A stretch of DNA of 64,000 nucleotides. Source: Rhizophlyctis rosea. Its lineage: Eukaryota > Chytridiomycota > Chytridiomycetes > Rhizophlyctidales > Rhizophlyctidaceae. The notes beneath the pieces are model-generated. The model saw only the letters and a list, made by a program, of their open reading frames with translations. It ran no database searches and was not told the DNA's origin. Below, piece after piece: positions 35,025 through 44,897 of this stretch. Both the position numbers and the translations under genes were made by a program. Within the stretch, counting starts at the first letter, position 1. Every line of letters begins with the position of its first letter. Where the stretch lies: assembly GCA_027596075.1 (NCBI GenBank), contig JADGJC010000124.1, positions 1 through 64,000 on the forward strand, given 5' to 3'.

Positions 35025-35476
35025 AGCAGCAGCAACAGCAGCAGCAACAGCAGCAGCAACAGCAGCAGCAACAGCAGCAGCAACAAGCACAGCAACAGCT
35101 GCAAAAGCAACTAAATGTTGCACATGCTGATGGGAATGTGAATCACCCAATAGCAATAGCGGGACAAGTCCAAGGAGGAGTGGTGGCGAGACCAGCGGCG
35201 GGACCCCCCGGAGCACCACAAGAAGGAGGGATTGGGGTAGGACCAGCACAACCTATAGGGGTTCATCAAGTGCCTCAATTGGACATGAATCTGCAGCACC
35301 AACGTGTGAAAAAAGGTGATCCGCAGCAGATTAAAGTAGGCCGAGGTCGGCAACAGGCGGCGAGGAGGGCGGAAGGTGGTGTGGGTCATTACCAACGGAA
35401 GGGACGGAGAACTTTCCAACAGCAGTGGGCGGGCGGTGGGGCTGGTGGAGGTGCTGTCGGTGCGGCACCACGATAG
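34370..35476 (+). CDS. Single-pass membrane protein with polyglutamine tract, 368 aa, unknown function
   Basis: An intronless frame. A signal anchor spans about residues 12-33 (SIKFLLFSLLFVLWLDIFVL). A Ser/Pro linker and a charged, likely folded part follow (LTGRKTHDQVILALHRIRSV, VEWGPRDANGLPVGGGDGQW, KIVKYVVVGPDGVQRVVEGP). Then about 40 glutamines encoded by an almost pure CAG/CAA run (34945-35092). The tail is Gly/Arg/Gln-rich. The start could also be M at 34385 (MGLSRLSIKF), which leaves a tighter signal anchor. No family recognised. The frame is GC-skewed C-rich up to about 34720 and G-rich after, as in neighbouring real genes. The repeat is likely length-variable between strains. Confidence 0.6.
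34984..35092 (+). repeat. CAG/CAA trinucleotide repeat (polyglutamine)
   Basis: Runs of CAG interrupted by single CAA codons at almost regular spacing (about every third or fourth codon), encoding an uninterrupted glutamine stretch in the membrane-protein gene. Confidence 0.95.
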
Positions 35477-35811
35477 GCCGTATGAAGGAAGGCGCAGGGA
35501 CAAAATTACGCTGGACACGTGGGTCACCAAGAATCACCCTCAGGAGCCTGCAGCAGGGTGTCTGTACCAATAGCAGATACATAAATGCCAATATCATTGT
35601 AAGGGCAAATCAAATTTCGACTATTCCGGACTCCGAATCTTCGTCAAACCGCAAACACCACTTTCCTTCTGCAATGAATCACAAATCGTCCAAAATACGC
35701 CTTAAATTACCCTACACTATGGAAACAGAAGACTAAATGTACAAAAAACGATAATGCTACACTAAAAACTCTAGAATATACAAACCGCTACATAACGCCA
35801 AACACCCCTTG
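35477..35811. other. Intergenic between convergent polyQ and La genes
   Basis: An AT-rich stretch with no open frame of note. Contains likely polyadenylation regions of both convergent genes. Confidence 0.5.
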
Positions 35812-37253
35812 CTACGAACTCGTCGCACCATCACCACCCAACTCCAACTGCATAGTCGACAACAGACTCTCTAACGGATCAATCTTAACCCGCTTATTAC
35901 TATTCCCGCCCCCACCCGCCCCACCCCGTCCCTTCCTCACTGATGCAACCTTCCTCCCAGCAGCAGCACCACCCACCTCCTTCTCCCCACCCCCCATCTC
36001 CTCATCCTCCCCATCCCCATCCAGCGCCCGCTTCCCATGCACATTAATAACAGTCTCCGCCCCCTTCCGCGCACTTCCCTTCTTCCCCTTCGCCTTCCTC
36101 CCCTGCGCATGTCTCCGTTGCTGAGCCTTCTGCGTTGCAGCCTGTATAGCCTTCTTAACCGCCTCAGGAACCTGCCGCTCACGCTCCTGACTAACTTCCC
36201 AATACAGTCGGTCTTCCTCTTCTGTCAATGCCGTCAGTTCCAGCACTTCACCATTGATGACCAACCCGCCCTGCCTCATAGCGATGGGGATGACGTCTTT
36301 TGCGACGCCTCGTTTGAAGCGGACGTGGCCTATGGAGGCTCCGCGGTCTAGGTCGATGGATGTGACGGGGGAGAGGGTTTCGAATGCGGTTTTGAGCGAT
36401 TGGTGGGAGGGTGGGGTGTCGGGGTCGGGAAGTTTGAAGCGGAGGACGCGGTTTCGTGCGAAGGTGTGGATTTTGGAGCGGGTTTCGAGGGGGCGGGGTG
36501 CGGTTGTTGATTGGGTTTCTGGGGATGTTGCGCTAGTTAAGGTGTTTATGGGGTTAGAATCTGCGAGCGGAACAAGGTTCCAAATGAATTTCTGACATCC
36601 TACCTCCGACCAGACACATGGATTTTCGAGTCCTCGTACTTATGTGACGATGCAAGCACTTTGATCATTACTTGAGGATCTTCAAATGCTACTGCATACA
36701 CCTTCTCCGCCGGATTGTTCATAACTGTAACATCCTTCACTGTCCCAAACCGCGCAAAATAGTTCTTCACTTCTGCAGACGACTTTTCTGGCGCAAAACC
36801 TCTGGCTTCGACGACATTCTGGGCAATGGTCTCTTTTGCAAATGCGATGGCGGCGTCTCGGAGGTCGTAAGGAGTTCGACGACGGAGTTTGGTTCCGCAG
36901 GGAGACGACTCGAAAATGTTTGGTGCTAGGGTTGTGGCGACTTCAATGACATATGGGGAGTAGCTGGTTATGGAGGAGATGCGTTTAAACGTGAGAAGTG
37001 CTGTGGCAGGGAGCCCTAAGAAGTGGAATTTTTAAGAGACGTGGCTCGCGAACAAGGCGTGTTTAGCAGGCAACGTACATCCTTCGGCCCAGTCCAACTC
37101 GGTAAGGAGACCTTTGGGTATATTGGCTACTGTGCCTTTGAGCTCCGAGTTACTGAAATATAGGATGAGAGCATCCAGCAGCTGTTGTCTTTGTGCCGAG
37201 TCCAGCGGCTTGGTCGGTACCTGTGAGCCTTCCACCTCCATTATAGCTGGCAT
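35812..37253 (-). CDS. La protein (La motif, RRM, xRRM), 432 aa, three exons
   Basis: La binds UUU-3'OH ends of new RNA polymerase III transcripts and protects or folds them. Exons 37253-37079, 37015-36672 and 36591-35812 join in frame. La motif at about residues 18-85: LLDALILYFSNSELKGTVAN, then WLPATALLTFKRISSITSY, the typical F.R...L pattern. RRM1 follows (VVEARGFAPEKSSAEVKNYF, ARFGTVKDVTVM, YAVAFEDP). Residues about 215-290 form the C-terminal xRRM (NRVLRFKLPDPD, HVRFKRGVAKDVI). A lysine-rich nuclear tail follows (AQGRKAKGKKGSARKG, NSNKRVKIDP). Length matches human and yeast La (about 275-410) with a longer tail. It is convergent with the polyQ gene and divergent to HRD1 with 340 bp between. 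Confidence 0.9.
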
Positions 37254-37593
37254 TGCGGAATTATGTTGTTGGAAGGAACATCAAATTCAAAGTGAACACA
37301 CCGGAAAGTCGCTGCGCTTTCCGACACGAATTTTTGGTGGAGGCACTGCCGCCACTGCCGCCACATTTCAAGCCACAAGCCATGCGACGTGGCATTTGGG
37401 CACCGTTCACGGTGCATTCCGTCATTCCCAGGCCCCCATCCTCCAAATTCCATCGTGCGCACCTGTTACTAGTAGACTTTCTTTGCCATAGTCGTCACTG
37501 TCGACGAAGCGGAGAGCGAGTTCGGGGACGAGCAACTCCCATCTTGTCCATAAACCCCCTTACTTTCGTCTAATTTCTACACTGCTCATCACC

Positions 37594-39910
37594 ATGGTGT
37601 CGCGTCTCGCAATGTACGGAGCGGTTACCACTGCCGCAACCGCCGCAGTCGTTGCTAACGCATGGCTGCAACGGGGTCAGTTCTTCACCGCTTGCATTCA
37701 CTTGACGCGTTCGTCCGCAAGCAACCTGGTCCTCTTCAATATGGCTTTGTTCGTGACTGTTATGTTTGGCAAGGCCATGCAGCAAGTGTTCTTTGGCAAC
37801 TTGCGGGCGTTGGAAGTTGAGGTATGCAATTTATGAGGACTTGCAGGACGACACGTTGTATGCTGATCAAATGATCTGTCTCGCGCAGCATACCTACGAG
37901 CGAGCATGGTTCGCCGTCACGGAGACTGCTCTTGCCATGACCATATTCAGAGACGACTTTGACATGAAGTTTGTGGCTCTGTTCGGGTGCCTGCTGTTGG
38001 TGAAGATTTTCCATTGGATTACCCACGACAGGGTTGCATTTGTATGTGTCTCCACCTTCATCAGGCCCGCCCATCATCAACATACTTACATTCACATGAA
38101 TCTCGTGCAGATGGAGCAATCACCCAACATGTCTGTCGGATTCCACGTCAGAATGGTCAGCATCGTAACGATCCTCACGCTCGTGGATGTAGCGATGGTC
38201 AGTTATGCGATTGATCAGACGCTGCTGCGAGGGGCTACCATGATGATTGTGTTTGGCTTTGAGGTGCGGAATGCTTGCCGCAGCATACAATGTGGGACAC
38301 TTTCATTGACAAGGATCGCTCCGTGTGTTTGCCATGATGCAGTACGCAATCTTGCTTTCCATGATCACGTCCACTACGGTCAAATACTGCTTGCATACAT
38401 ATGATCTCCGTCGTGAAGCTCCTTGGGAAGACAAATCCATGTACATATTTTACCTGGACTTGATTGAAGGTAAGATTGCATCCAGAACGCTCTTCCTGCA
38501 TACCCCAATCTGAATACATTCCACGCAGACTTCTGCAAACTCGTTACATATGCCTGCTTCTTCGCCATCGTCCTTCACTACTACGGAATTCCACTCCACA
38601 TCATCCGTGATCTGTACATGACGCTCCGATCCTTCATGCAAAGATGCCGAGACTTGATCCAGTACCGACGAGCGACGGCAAATATGAATGAGCGTTATCT
38701 AAATGCGACGGCGGAGGAACTAGCCGTTACCGATCGCACTTGCATCATTTGCAGAGAGGAGATGGAGGCGGAGGGAGGGGCGGCAAATGCTGATGGGAAC
38801 GCGGCTGGTGCTGCTGCGCCTGCAGCAGTTCCCAGGCGTCCCCAGGCGGGACCGCCCAATGTGGCCAAGAAACTTCCGTGTGGGCATATTTTCCATTTCC
38901 GGTGTTTGAGAAGTTGGTTGGAGCGGCAACAGACTTGTCCAACATGGTGAGGAGCATAATGCTATTGTTTACAGGCCAATCCTGTGCCATATACTGACGG
39001 TTTTGCCAATTCCACGTTGAACCCAGCCGGCGATCAGTGATGGAAGGTAATAACCTGAGCTCTTTAGTTGAACTCATTGTCTCGTGATTGATATTCTCAT
39101 CTCTTGATTATTGCAGCTCCGGCACCACCAGCGCCAGCCCCAGCACAACCAGGAGTCGCACCCGCACCAGCAGGTGCCCTGCCCCTAAACAACTTGGCAG
39201 ACCTATGGCAACAGCATGCACAGCAGTTCCTCTTCCCACAGCAACAGCAACACGTGCCGCCAGCACCCGGTCTCCAAAATCCTCCGGCAGGCGGCACAGC
39301 ACCGGCCGCAGGTCCGACTCCGACGGTTCCATCAGTGGGATCAACAGTAAGTTGCTTCTGAAAAGGTCGACACCCGCGATTGTTGGACTAAGGCAAAATG
39401 GAAACAGTCATCAGCGCCTGGTGCCGCACCACCAACAATTCAGTCCCTTCCGCAATATCTATACCCTCTCACACTCACGCCACTCGTTCCTCTTTCTGGT
39501 TTGACTTCTACGCCTTCAGGTATTGGCACCGCTTCTTCTTTCATTCAGGAACTATAACAATGCTAAACAAATCCCTTCCTGCCTTGCCGACGCTCACAGC
39601 CTACCCAGGCCCATTAGACCACCTAACTGACGACGAGCTACGGAACTTGGAGGGCACGACGCGCGAAGCTATCATTAATCGAATGAATGAGCTTGCGAAA
39701 GTGCAGTCGCAGATTACGGGCGTGATCACGCAGTTGGCGCAGATTTCGCAGTTGATGGGGTCGGGTGGTGGTGTGTCGTCGGTTGGACCTAATGCGGGGG
39801 AGCAGGGTGGATCTGTTGGGAGTGGGGAAGGGTCGCTACAGGAAGTGGGTGGTGGTCCTTCTGCTGTGGCGTCGGGGAATGTGAAGGGGAAGGGAGTTGC
39901 TACGGAGTGA
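37594..39910 (+). CDS. HRD1: ERAD E3 ubiquitin ligase HRD1/synoviolin, nine exons
   Basis: An ER membrane ubiquitin ligase that exports and ubiquitinates misfolded proteins. Exons 37594-37821, 37889-38041, 38111-38263, 38343-38469, 38529-38946, 39027-39046, 39117-39346, about 39409-39499 and about 39550-39910. Six or more membrane helices lie in the first 250 residues. Features match the family: RGQFFTACIHLTRSSASNLV, MFGKAMQQVFFG and KIFHWITHDRV. The RING-H2 reads CIICREEM, a low-complexity insert of about 40 residues, KLPCGHIFHFRCLRSWLERQ, TCPTCRRSV. The final cysteine of the RING comes from a 20-nt exon (39027-39046). The C-terminal part is Pro/Gln/Ala-rich and ends in a conserved helix (LTDDELRNLEGTTREAIINR). 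Unspliced reading would destroy the RING. The last two introns are less sure. Confidence 0.93.
39027..39046 (+). other. 20-nt microexon of HRD1
   Basis: Needed to complete CPTC-RR of the RING finger. It is flanked by AG before and GTAATA after. Together with the preceding TG it supplies the cysteine codon. Confidence 0.75.
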
Positions 39911-40312
39911 TGTGTGTTGAACTGCGGAAACTTCTGATGGGTGTTTTCCGAGTTTGTTTAGATTTGCTAGATACGTTTGATTTGCCATGTATATAAAAAC
40001 TGTAAACTTGTTTTGTTTTTTTTGGATTGGAGGGGACTCGATGGGTTTGCCAGATCATGTCGTTGCTGGTGATTACTCGTCCATTTGCACAAAATCTGAG
40101 AATCGGATGATTTGCAGAAGAAATGTCATTCATTGGCCGGCGAGCCAAAGATGCTTTACACTGTACTACTAGGTATATACACAGCCCACGAAAAGTCTTC
40201 CACTCCTAACCTGTCCACATCCCTACCTCGATCTATCCGCTAAATATTTACATATCTACTATCTCCCTCTGAGGTTAACCGCAAGAAAGCTGCCTAATCC
40301 GGAAAACATTTA
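39911..40312. other. Intergenic between convergent HRD1 and dynactin p62
   Basis: An AT-rich 3' flank for both genes. A frame of about 80 codons on the minus strand has no domain. Confidence 0.5.
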
Positions 40313-42527
40313 TCACAAACTCATTTCCCCAATCCCAACCATAAGCCAAAAGCGATCAGTAATCTGCCCCGTCCCTTTCTCCTCCCCCGCATCCTCAGAA
40401 ACAGCCGGCAACTTATCCCCAGGCGTCAACGCACTTTCCTTCGCGGCGCGTGTGGCACTGACAAGAATTGGGAACTAAATCACAAAATAGAGAATACATG
40501 TCAGCCCACATGACCCACTGTCAAAAACAACATCCTCCAAAACCCATCTCAAAAACGAAAACATTAAACCAACAGCGCACACAACTAACCTCAACCCTCC
40601 TCGTATCCCTCCCCTCCTTCCCCTTCCCATCCCGCTCCCTCGGCGGCCTCTTCGGCAAAACCTGCAAAATAACCGCAGTATGATTCCGTCGACGTTCATG
40701 AATCCCCGGAGTGCTCACGCCCGTTTTGGAAGGAGAACTGGGCGATGCCGGGTCGTCGTATTCCCATATTTCGTTGTAGGCTGATACGGCAAAGGTTGGG
40801 GCGAGGATCGTTACCTGCAGGTGAGTATCCGCGATTTGTGAGTACATGCGGACACGTGATCGGTAAAGCATTTTTCAGACGTACCTCGCACAGTGAAGCG
40901 TCCCCATCACTATTGGGAGATTTTGCGGTATGTGTTGTGGCTAAGGATATTTCGAGATCTTCGTCGTTTGGGTTTGTAAATTTGAGGATGATGTTGACGG
41001 CCACGTCTGGTTGCAAGGGTAGATTAGGGAACGGGCGTGCGATCGTGATGGTAGGAAGGTAGTCGCTGTATCGAGAATCAGCTTCTGGTCAACGGTTGAA
41101 AGATTGAAGGCACTTTCATTCTCCCACATACGTAGCTATCAATTTGATCTTGAACCGTGTGATCTGCGCTTTCTGCTCAGGCTTGATGAGAATATGCTCA
41201 CATTTCCGACACCGTTTTGACCGTTTCGTTCGCAGCTGTATTCGTTGAGGACGAAGTTGACTGCACCGCAATGATCAGTAGAGACCCATGATATTACACT
41301 TCAATATTGCTTCATACGTTTTCAGTTGTGGTTGATCTTCAAGCTGATTGTGCCGCTGCGTTAAGTTTGTCACTGGAAATGAGGGCACGTTTGAGACATC
41401 TACTTTCATCGTGAGCAATAATGGTGACCGCCGGCCTACCTTGGTCGGATGTGATTCTTGCTTGACTTTGCCTCGTCGCAGACCCGCTGACTTCGGGTGG
41501 GACCGACAATGGTTCATAAGGTGTTATCCGTTGATCGTTCTTCTGACCCTGACCAGAGCTTCCTCCGCTTCCTTTTGCACGAAAATCGTTGAAAGAAGAC
41601 AATCCAGGAATCGACGCCAAAAGAGAGCTGGGTAGGTTCAATGACGCCGTGCCGACACCCCGCAGCAGTGAGGATGCTGGCCCCGCTGCAGACGTGGTTC
41701 GGAGCAGCTTTTCAAAATGCTCTCGTAGATGATCAAACTCCTTAACTTCTGGTCGGTCTTCTTCTGTTTTCTGAAGTTGCACTGTTCGTGCCACGCGAGC
41801 ATTTGTCAGTCAATCCTCCCGTCAAAGATCGTCGCCAACGTCAAACACATACTCGCCAACCCCGTGGGTCTCTCAAACTTCAATCCAATCTCCAGCGAAT
41901 CCCATCTGCATACCCCACACACCAAGAAATGGATATTGGTAGCTACACTCGGTGTGGCAGCTCGTCCAGCAGGATCCAAACCGCTTGGACCGGGTTCCAC
42001 AATGGACATCACGGTAAGAGTGTTTTGACATATTGGGCAATCGAAGCAATTTCGCGCACATCTAAGAAATTAGCCAAACTCGTGAGTCATGAGCAAATCA
42101 TACAGCTTCCTACTCTCTCGCGGAGGTAGTCATTGCGAGCGGACGCACCTGTTCTTCTCAGCTTTGACACTTGCAGTAGGAACCTCAAAAAGACAATTTG
42201 GGCAGTAGTAGCATACTATTTCTTCCTGTATGCACGCGGGACAGCGTATGGCGTAGCAGTGATCGCAGTAGTAGAGCCGGTGTATGGGCAGAAGGGTAAG
42301 GAAATCTCCATTCACAGGTGGGCATTGTTCGATCGCGGTGGTGCCAGCTTCAGAGTCGGTTATGGCTTTTTGGCGGCAGTGACACTAGAATGCAGCCGTC
42401 AGCAGCTACGTTCATCCAGGGGAAGAACACATTCAGGTCGTACTTGGTAGTAAACATATGGCGCGGGAATTGGCACACACTTCGGTGGGGGCGGCGGGAG
42501 GCCTGACCCAGAGCTCGATAGTGGCAT
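40313..42527 (-). CDS. Dynactin subunit 4 (p62), multi-exon
   Basis: The p62 pointed-end subunit of dynactin, the dynein cofactor for microtubule transport. Read from 42527 leftward. Exon 1 (MPLSSSGSGLPPPPPKCV, VYYQ) joins over a GT-AG intron to CHCRQKAITDSEAG. Then come the hallmark zinc-binding pairs: LYYCDHCYAIRCPACIQEE, YYCPNCLFEVPTASVKAEKN, CARNCFDCPICQNTLTVMS and FLVCGVCRWDSLEIG. These match the p62 cysteine-rich domain (CRYCSEL...[20 protein letters not shown] in animals). The middle exon has FDHLREHFEKLL, matching the region after the cysteine domain. The C-terminal beta-rich part reads PDVAVNIILKFTNPNDEDLE and ITIARPFPNLPL and ends FWLMVGIGEMSL. At least eight exons. Borders between 40900 and 41330 were followed only roughly. 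Confidence 0.85.
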
Positions 42528-42899
42528 TCCTCACTGCGGTCTGTACACTTGTAGCTGATTAAAGGTGTAAAGCTATGAAGTTTGATTAAGGTGCGTTCCT
42601 ATCAAGTTCGACAACAGGATGAAGGTTTGCAAAAAATGACGGGAAACTTTGAAGAAAGTCGTGGTGCTGGCATTCTGGAGAGCCTTGTTTATTTACCGGC
42701 AGTGGCGCAAGGATTCAGGGTCCTGCTTGACACTGTTGGCACGCCACTTGACACTTGGAAAAATCAGATCTCAGGGGTAGAGAGAAAATTGATATGTACA
42801 TGTTGCCATCTATACCTTACAAAATTTGAGTCCATCTATTGTATAATACATGCTACGTGTACACAATGCTAATGATGTAATGGACAACCCGCGAAATCC
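42528..42899. other. Intergenic between dynactin p62 and the first Cys-rich gene
   Basis: A 97-codon plus-strand frame (42582-42872) has no domain. Nothing else noted. Confidence 0.5.
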
Positions 42900-44160
42900 C
42901 TAAATCGCAAGTTTCCACACAATGCATCCTGTTGCCATCAGCACTCCCTTCATCGATATGGTTCTGCCAAATGCGCGGTTGTTGACAATGTTGTTCGTTG
43001 GAGTTGTTCCTGGAGCCGTCAATGTGGCCCCGGCCGCCCTGGTTCCCACACTGCCAGCACTAGTTCTCAACCTCTGTCCGTGCTCGCCAGTGGCGTCTCC
43101 GTTTGGGCCCTCGCTATCACCCGAAGAAACCGACCCGTTCGCCAACAGCTGATTTACCCCAGTCTGCGTCGCAGAGCTCCCTCCTGCCGCCGTGTTGGTC
43201 CCCGCCGTCCCAACTCCTGCGTCTCCACTTGAAACCTCAGTGGGATTTGCCGGTAAACCTGTTGTAGTTGCCGATCCTGCAGCCGCTCCTCCCGTCATCC
43301 CACCGCCGATGTTGCTTATTGCGGTAGCCACTGTCGAGGCTTCGGTTGTCGTGCCCTGTCCAAAAACTGTTGAAGTTGTCCCACCAGTGACCGTAATCTC
43401 GCTTCCATCCCCATTTCCAACAGGTGTTGCCGGATTGGGTGCTGGTGCAGGCAAGAACAACGCACTTCCACCACCCAATGGATCAGGCATTAATGCATTA
43501 AACGACATGCCTAAATCGCACTTCAAATCTGGATCCACTGTGCCACCAACATGGATCCTCCTACACTCATAGCTGTTGATCTGAACCCAAGGCTGATGGA
43601 AATCATTCCCCAGTCCCATACAATACTTCGTTCCTGGCGGTGGGACATCCGTAAAGTTGTCCACTATGGCAATGGTCAACTCCCCATAACAAGCGCACGG
43701 GATGCCCGGTCGGTGTTCCCACGTATCCAGGATCTCTTGCGGTGTACCGGGCGGATGTTCAGCTGGATAATCGTAAAACGGTGCGGGAACTGTGATGCCA
43801 TATTCCTCTTGCTGCTTGTAGTAAATGGGCACGGAACTCACACTGTCCCAGGTGAGGTACGAAGCGTTGAAGCGCGAGGGTTTAACGTAAATACTGGCAA
43901 CAGGATCCGTATTGGGTATGGGGACCTTGTTGCAGAGGGAGCATCCATATGGGCTGACATAGTAGGTGAATGTGGTGTTGTCGCTCAAACATTGCGAGAA
44001 GATGTAATTTGGCCCATTCTTGAAGAGCCATGCCGGATCATACCAAGAAGGAGGAGAGGGCATTGTGTCGTTGATGATTGTTGACATTTGCGCATATGTA
44101 TGGTTCAGGAATGGCTAGGTAGAGGCAAAGGTGGGCCCTTCTGGTCGGCATGATTTTCAT
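42900..44160 (-). CDS. Secreted cysteine-rich protein, unrecognised family, member A (frame change in signal region)
   Basis: The main frame (44087-42900, 395 aa) has a conserved domain of about 220 residues. Its recognisable cores are YYVSPYGCSLCNKVPIPNTD, then RPGIPCACYGELTIAIVDNF, YCMGLGNDFHQPWVQI, and YECRRI followed by DLKCDLGMSFNALMPDPLGG. A Gly/Thr/Ser-rich, mucin-like linker of about 150 residues follows. A hydrophobic end (MKGVLMATGCIVWKLAI) suggests a GPI or membrane anchor. The frame begins after a signal-like region: ATG at 44160 or 44151 gives a hydrophobic stretch that would continue into PFLNHTYAQ only if one base is added or lost near 44115. The paralogue to the right has a matching signal peptide and the same junction (KAQADPFANDTALPPP). 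No known family. Divergently paired with member B. Confidence 0.7.
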
Positions 44161-44897
44161 GTTGATTGGGAGGTGGAACCAAACCGTGTAAGGCAGTTAT
44201 GTATGTAGCGGTCTTCAGGTTTGATAAGGGCTTCGCAGATATCACGTCGAACTACGTTGTCACAGAATGATAGCCGGATCTACTAAACAAACACCCGAAA
44301 ATGACAATTGAACAAAATAAACTTGCAAAGAAGAAGGGTACACAGTCATGAGTCATCGTCATGTCGACATGATAAAGGGGACTTGCTTTCTGCATAAAGA
44401 GAAGGTTGTGGCTTACACAAAAAATGTTGTGAGCATTCCCAGGAATTTGGTCGTTTGGCATCAGAAATGCTCGCTTTGGGACCCTTATCAGGCCGTATAA
44501 GATCATGGAGGATACAAGCCTTGTCGCTAGCGTGTTGGAGCTGTAGAGCAGTACCACATTCAACCAAATATTGAGCATCCTGTCAACTAACAACCGGATT
44601 GGAATATTTATTGGACTCCAATTCCCAGAGTGGTGGCACAAGTGTTACGGGATCCCGACAAATTGCTCTCCTTTCTCACTGGTGAAACCTGGATGAAGGC
44701 CGAAGCCATGAAGGATGGAGATGACCATCCAGCCATGGTCTACCACCAAAAAATTGTTTTCGATTCTATGATCAGGTCCTCGTATAAATATCTATTCTTG
44801 GCCCGCTCATACGCTCTCACAACCCTACTGGCATGCAATCATGTCCCATCAATATGAATGCCTGTCTTTGCACTCTTATCAGACCCATTTGTTGATC
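44161..44897. other. Shared upstream region of the divergent Cys-rich pair
   Basis: About 740 bp between two paralogous genes. A TATAAATA element at 44783-44790 serves the plus-strand copy. Frames on both strands lack domains. Confidence 0.5.
44783..44790 (+). promoter_or_regulatory. TATA box of Cys-rich member B
   Basis: TATAAATA, 108-115 bp before the methionine at 44898. The spacing favours that start over the upstream one at 44841. Confidence 0.45.

Noticed and set aside
39517..39560. A 29-nt intron near the HRD1 C-terminus
   Set aside because: Too short to be spliced; a 50-nt alternative starting at about 39500 also keeps frame and is preferred.
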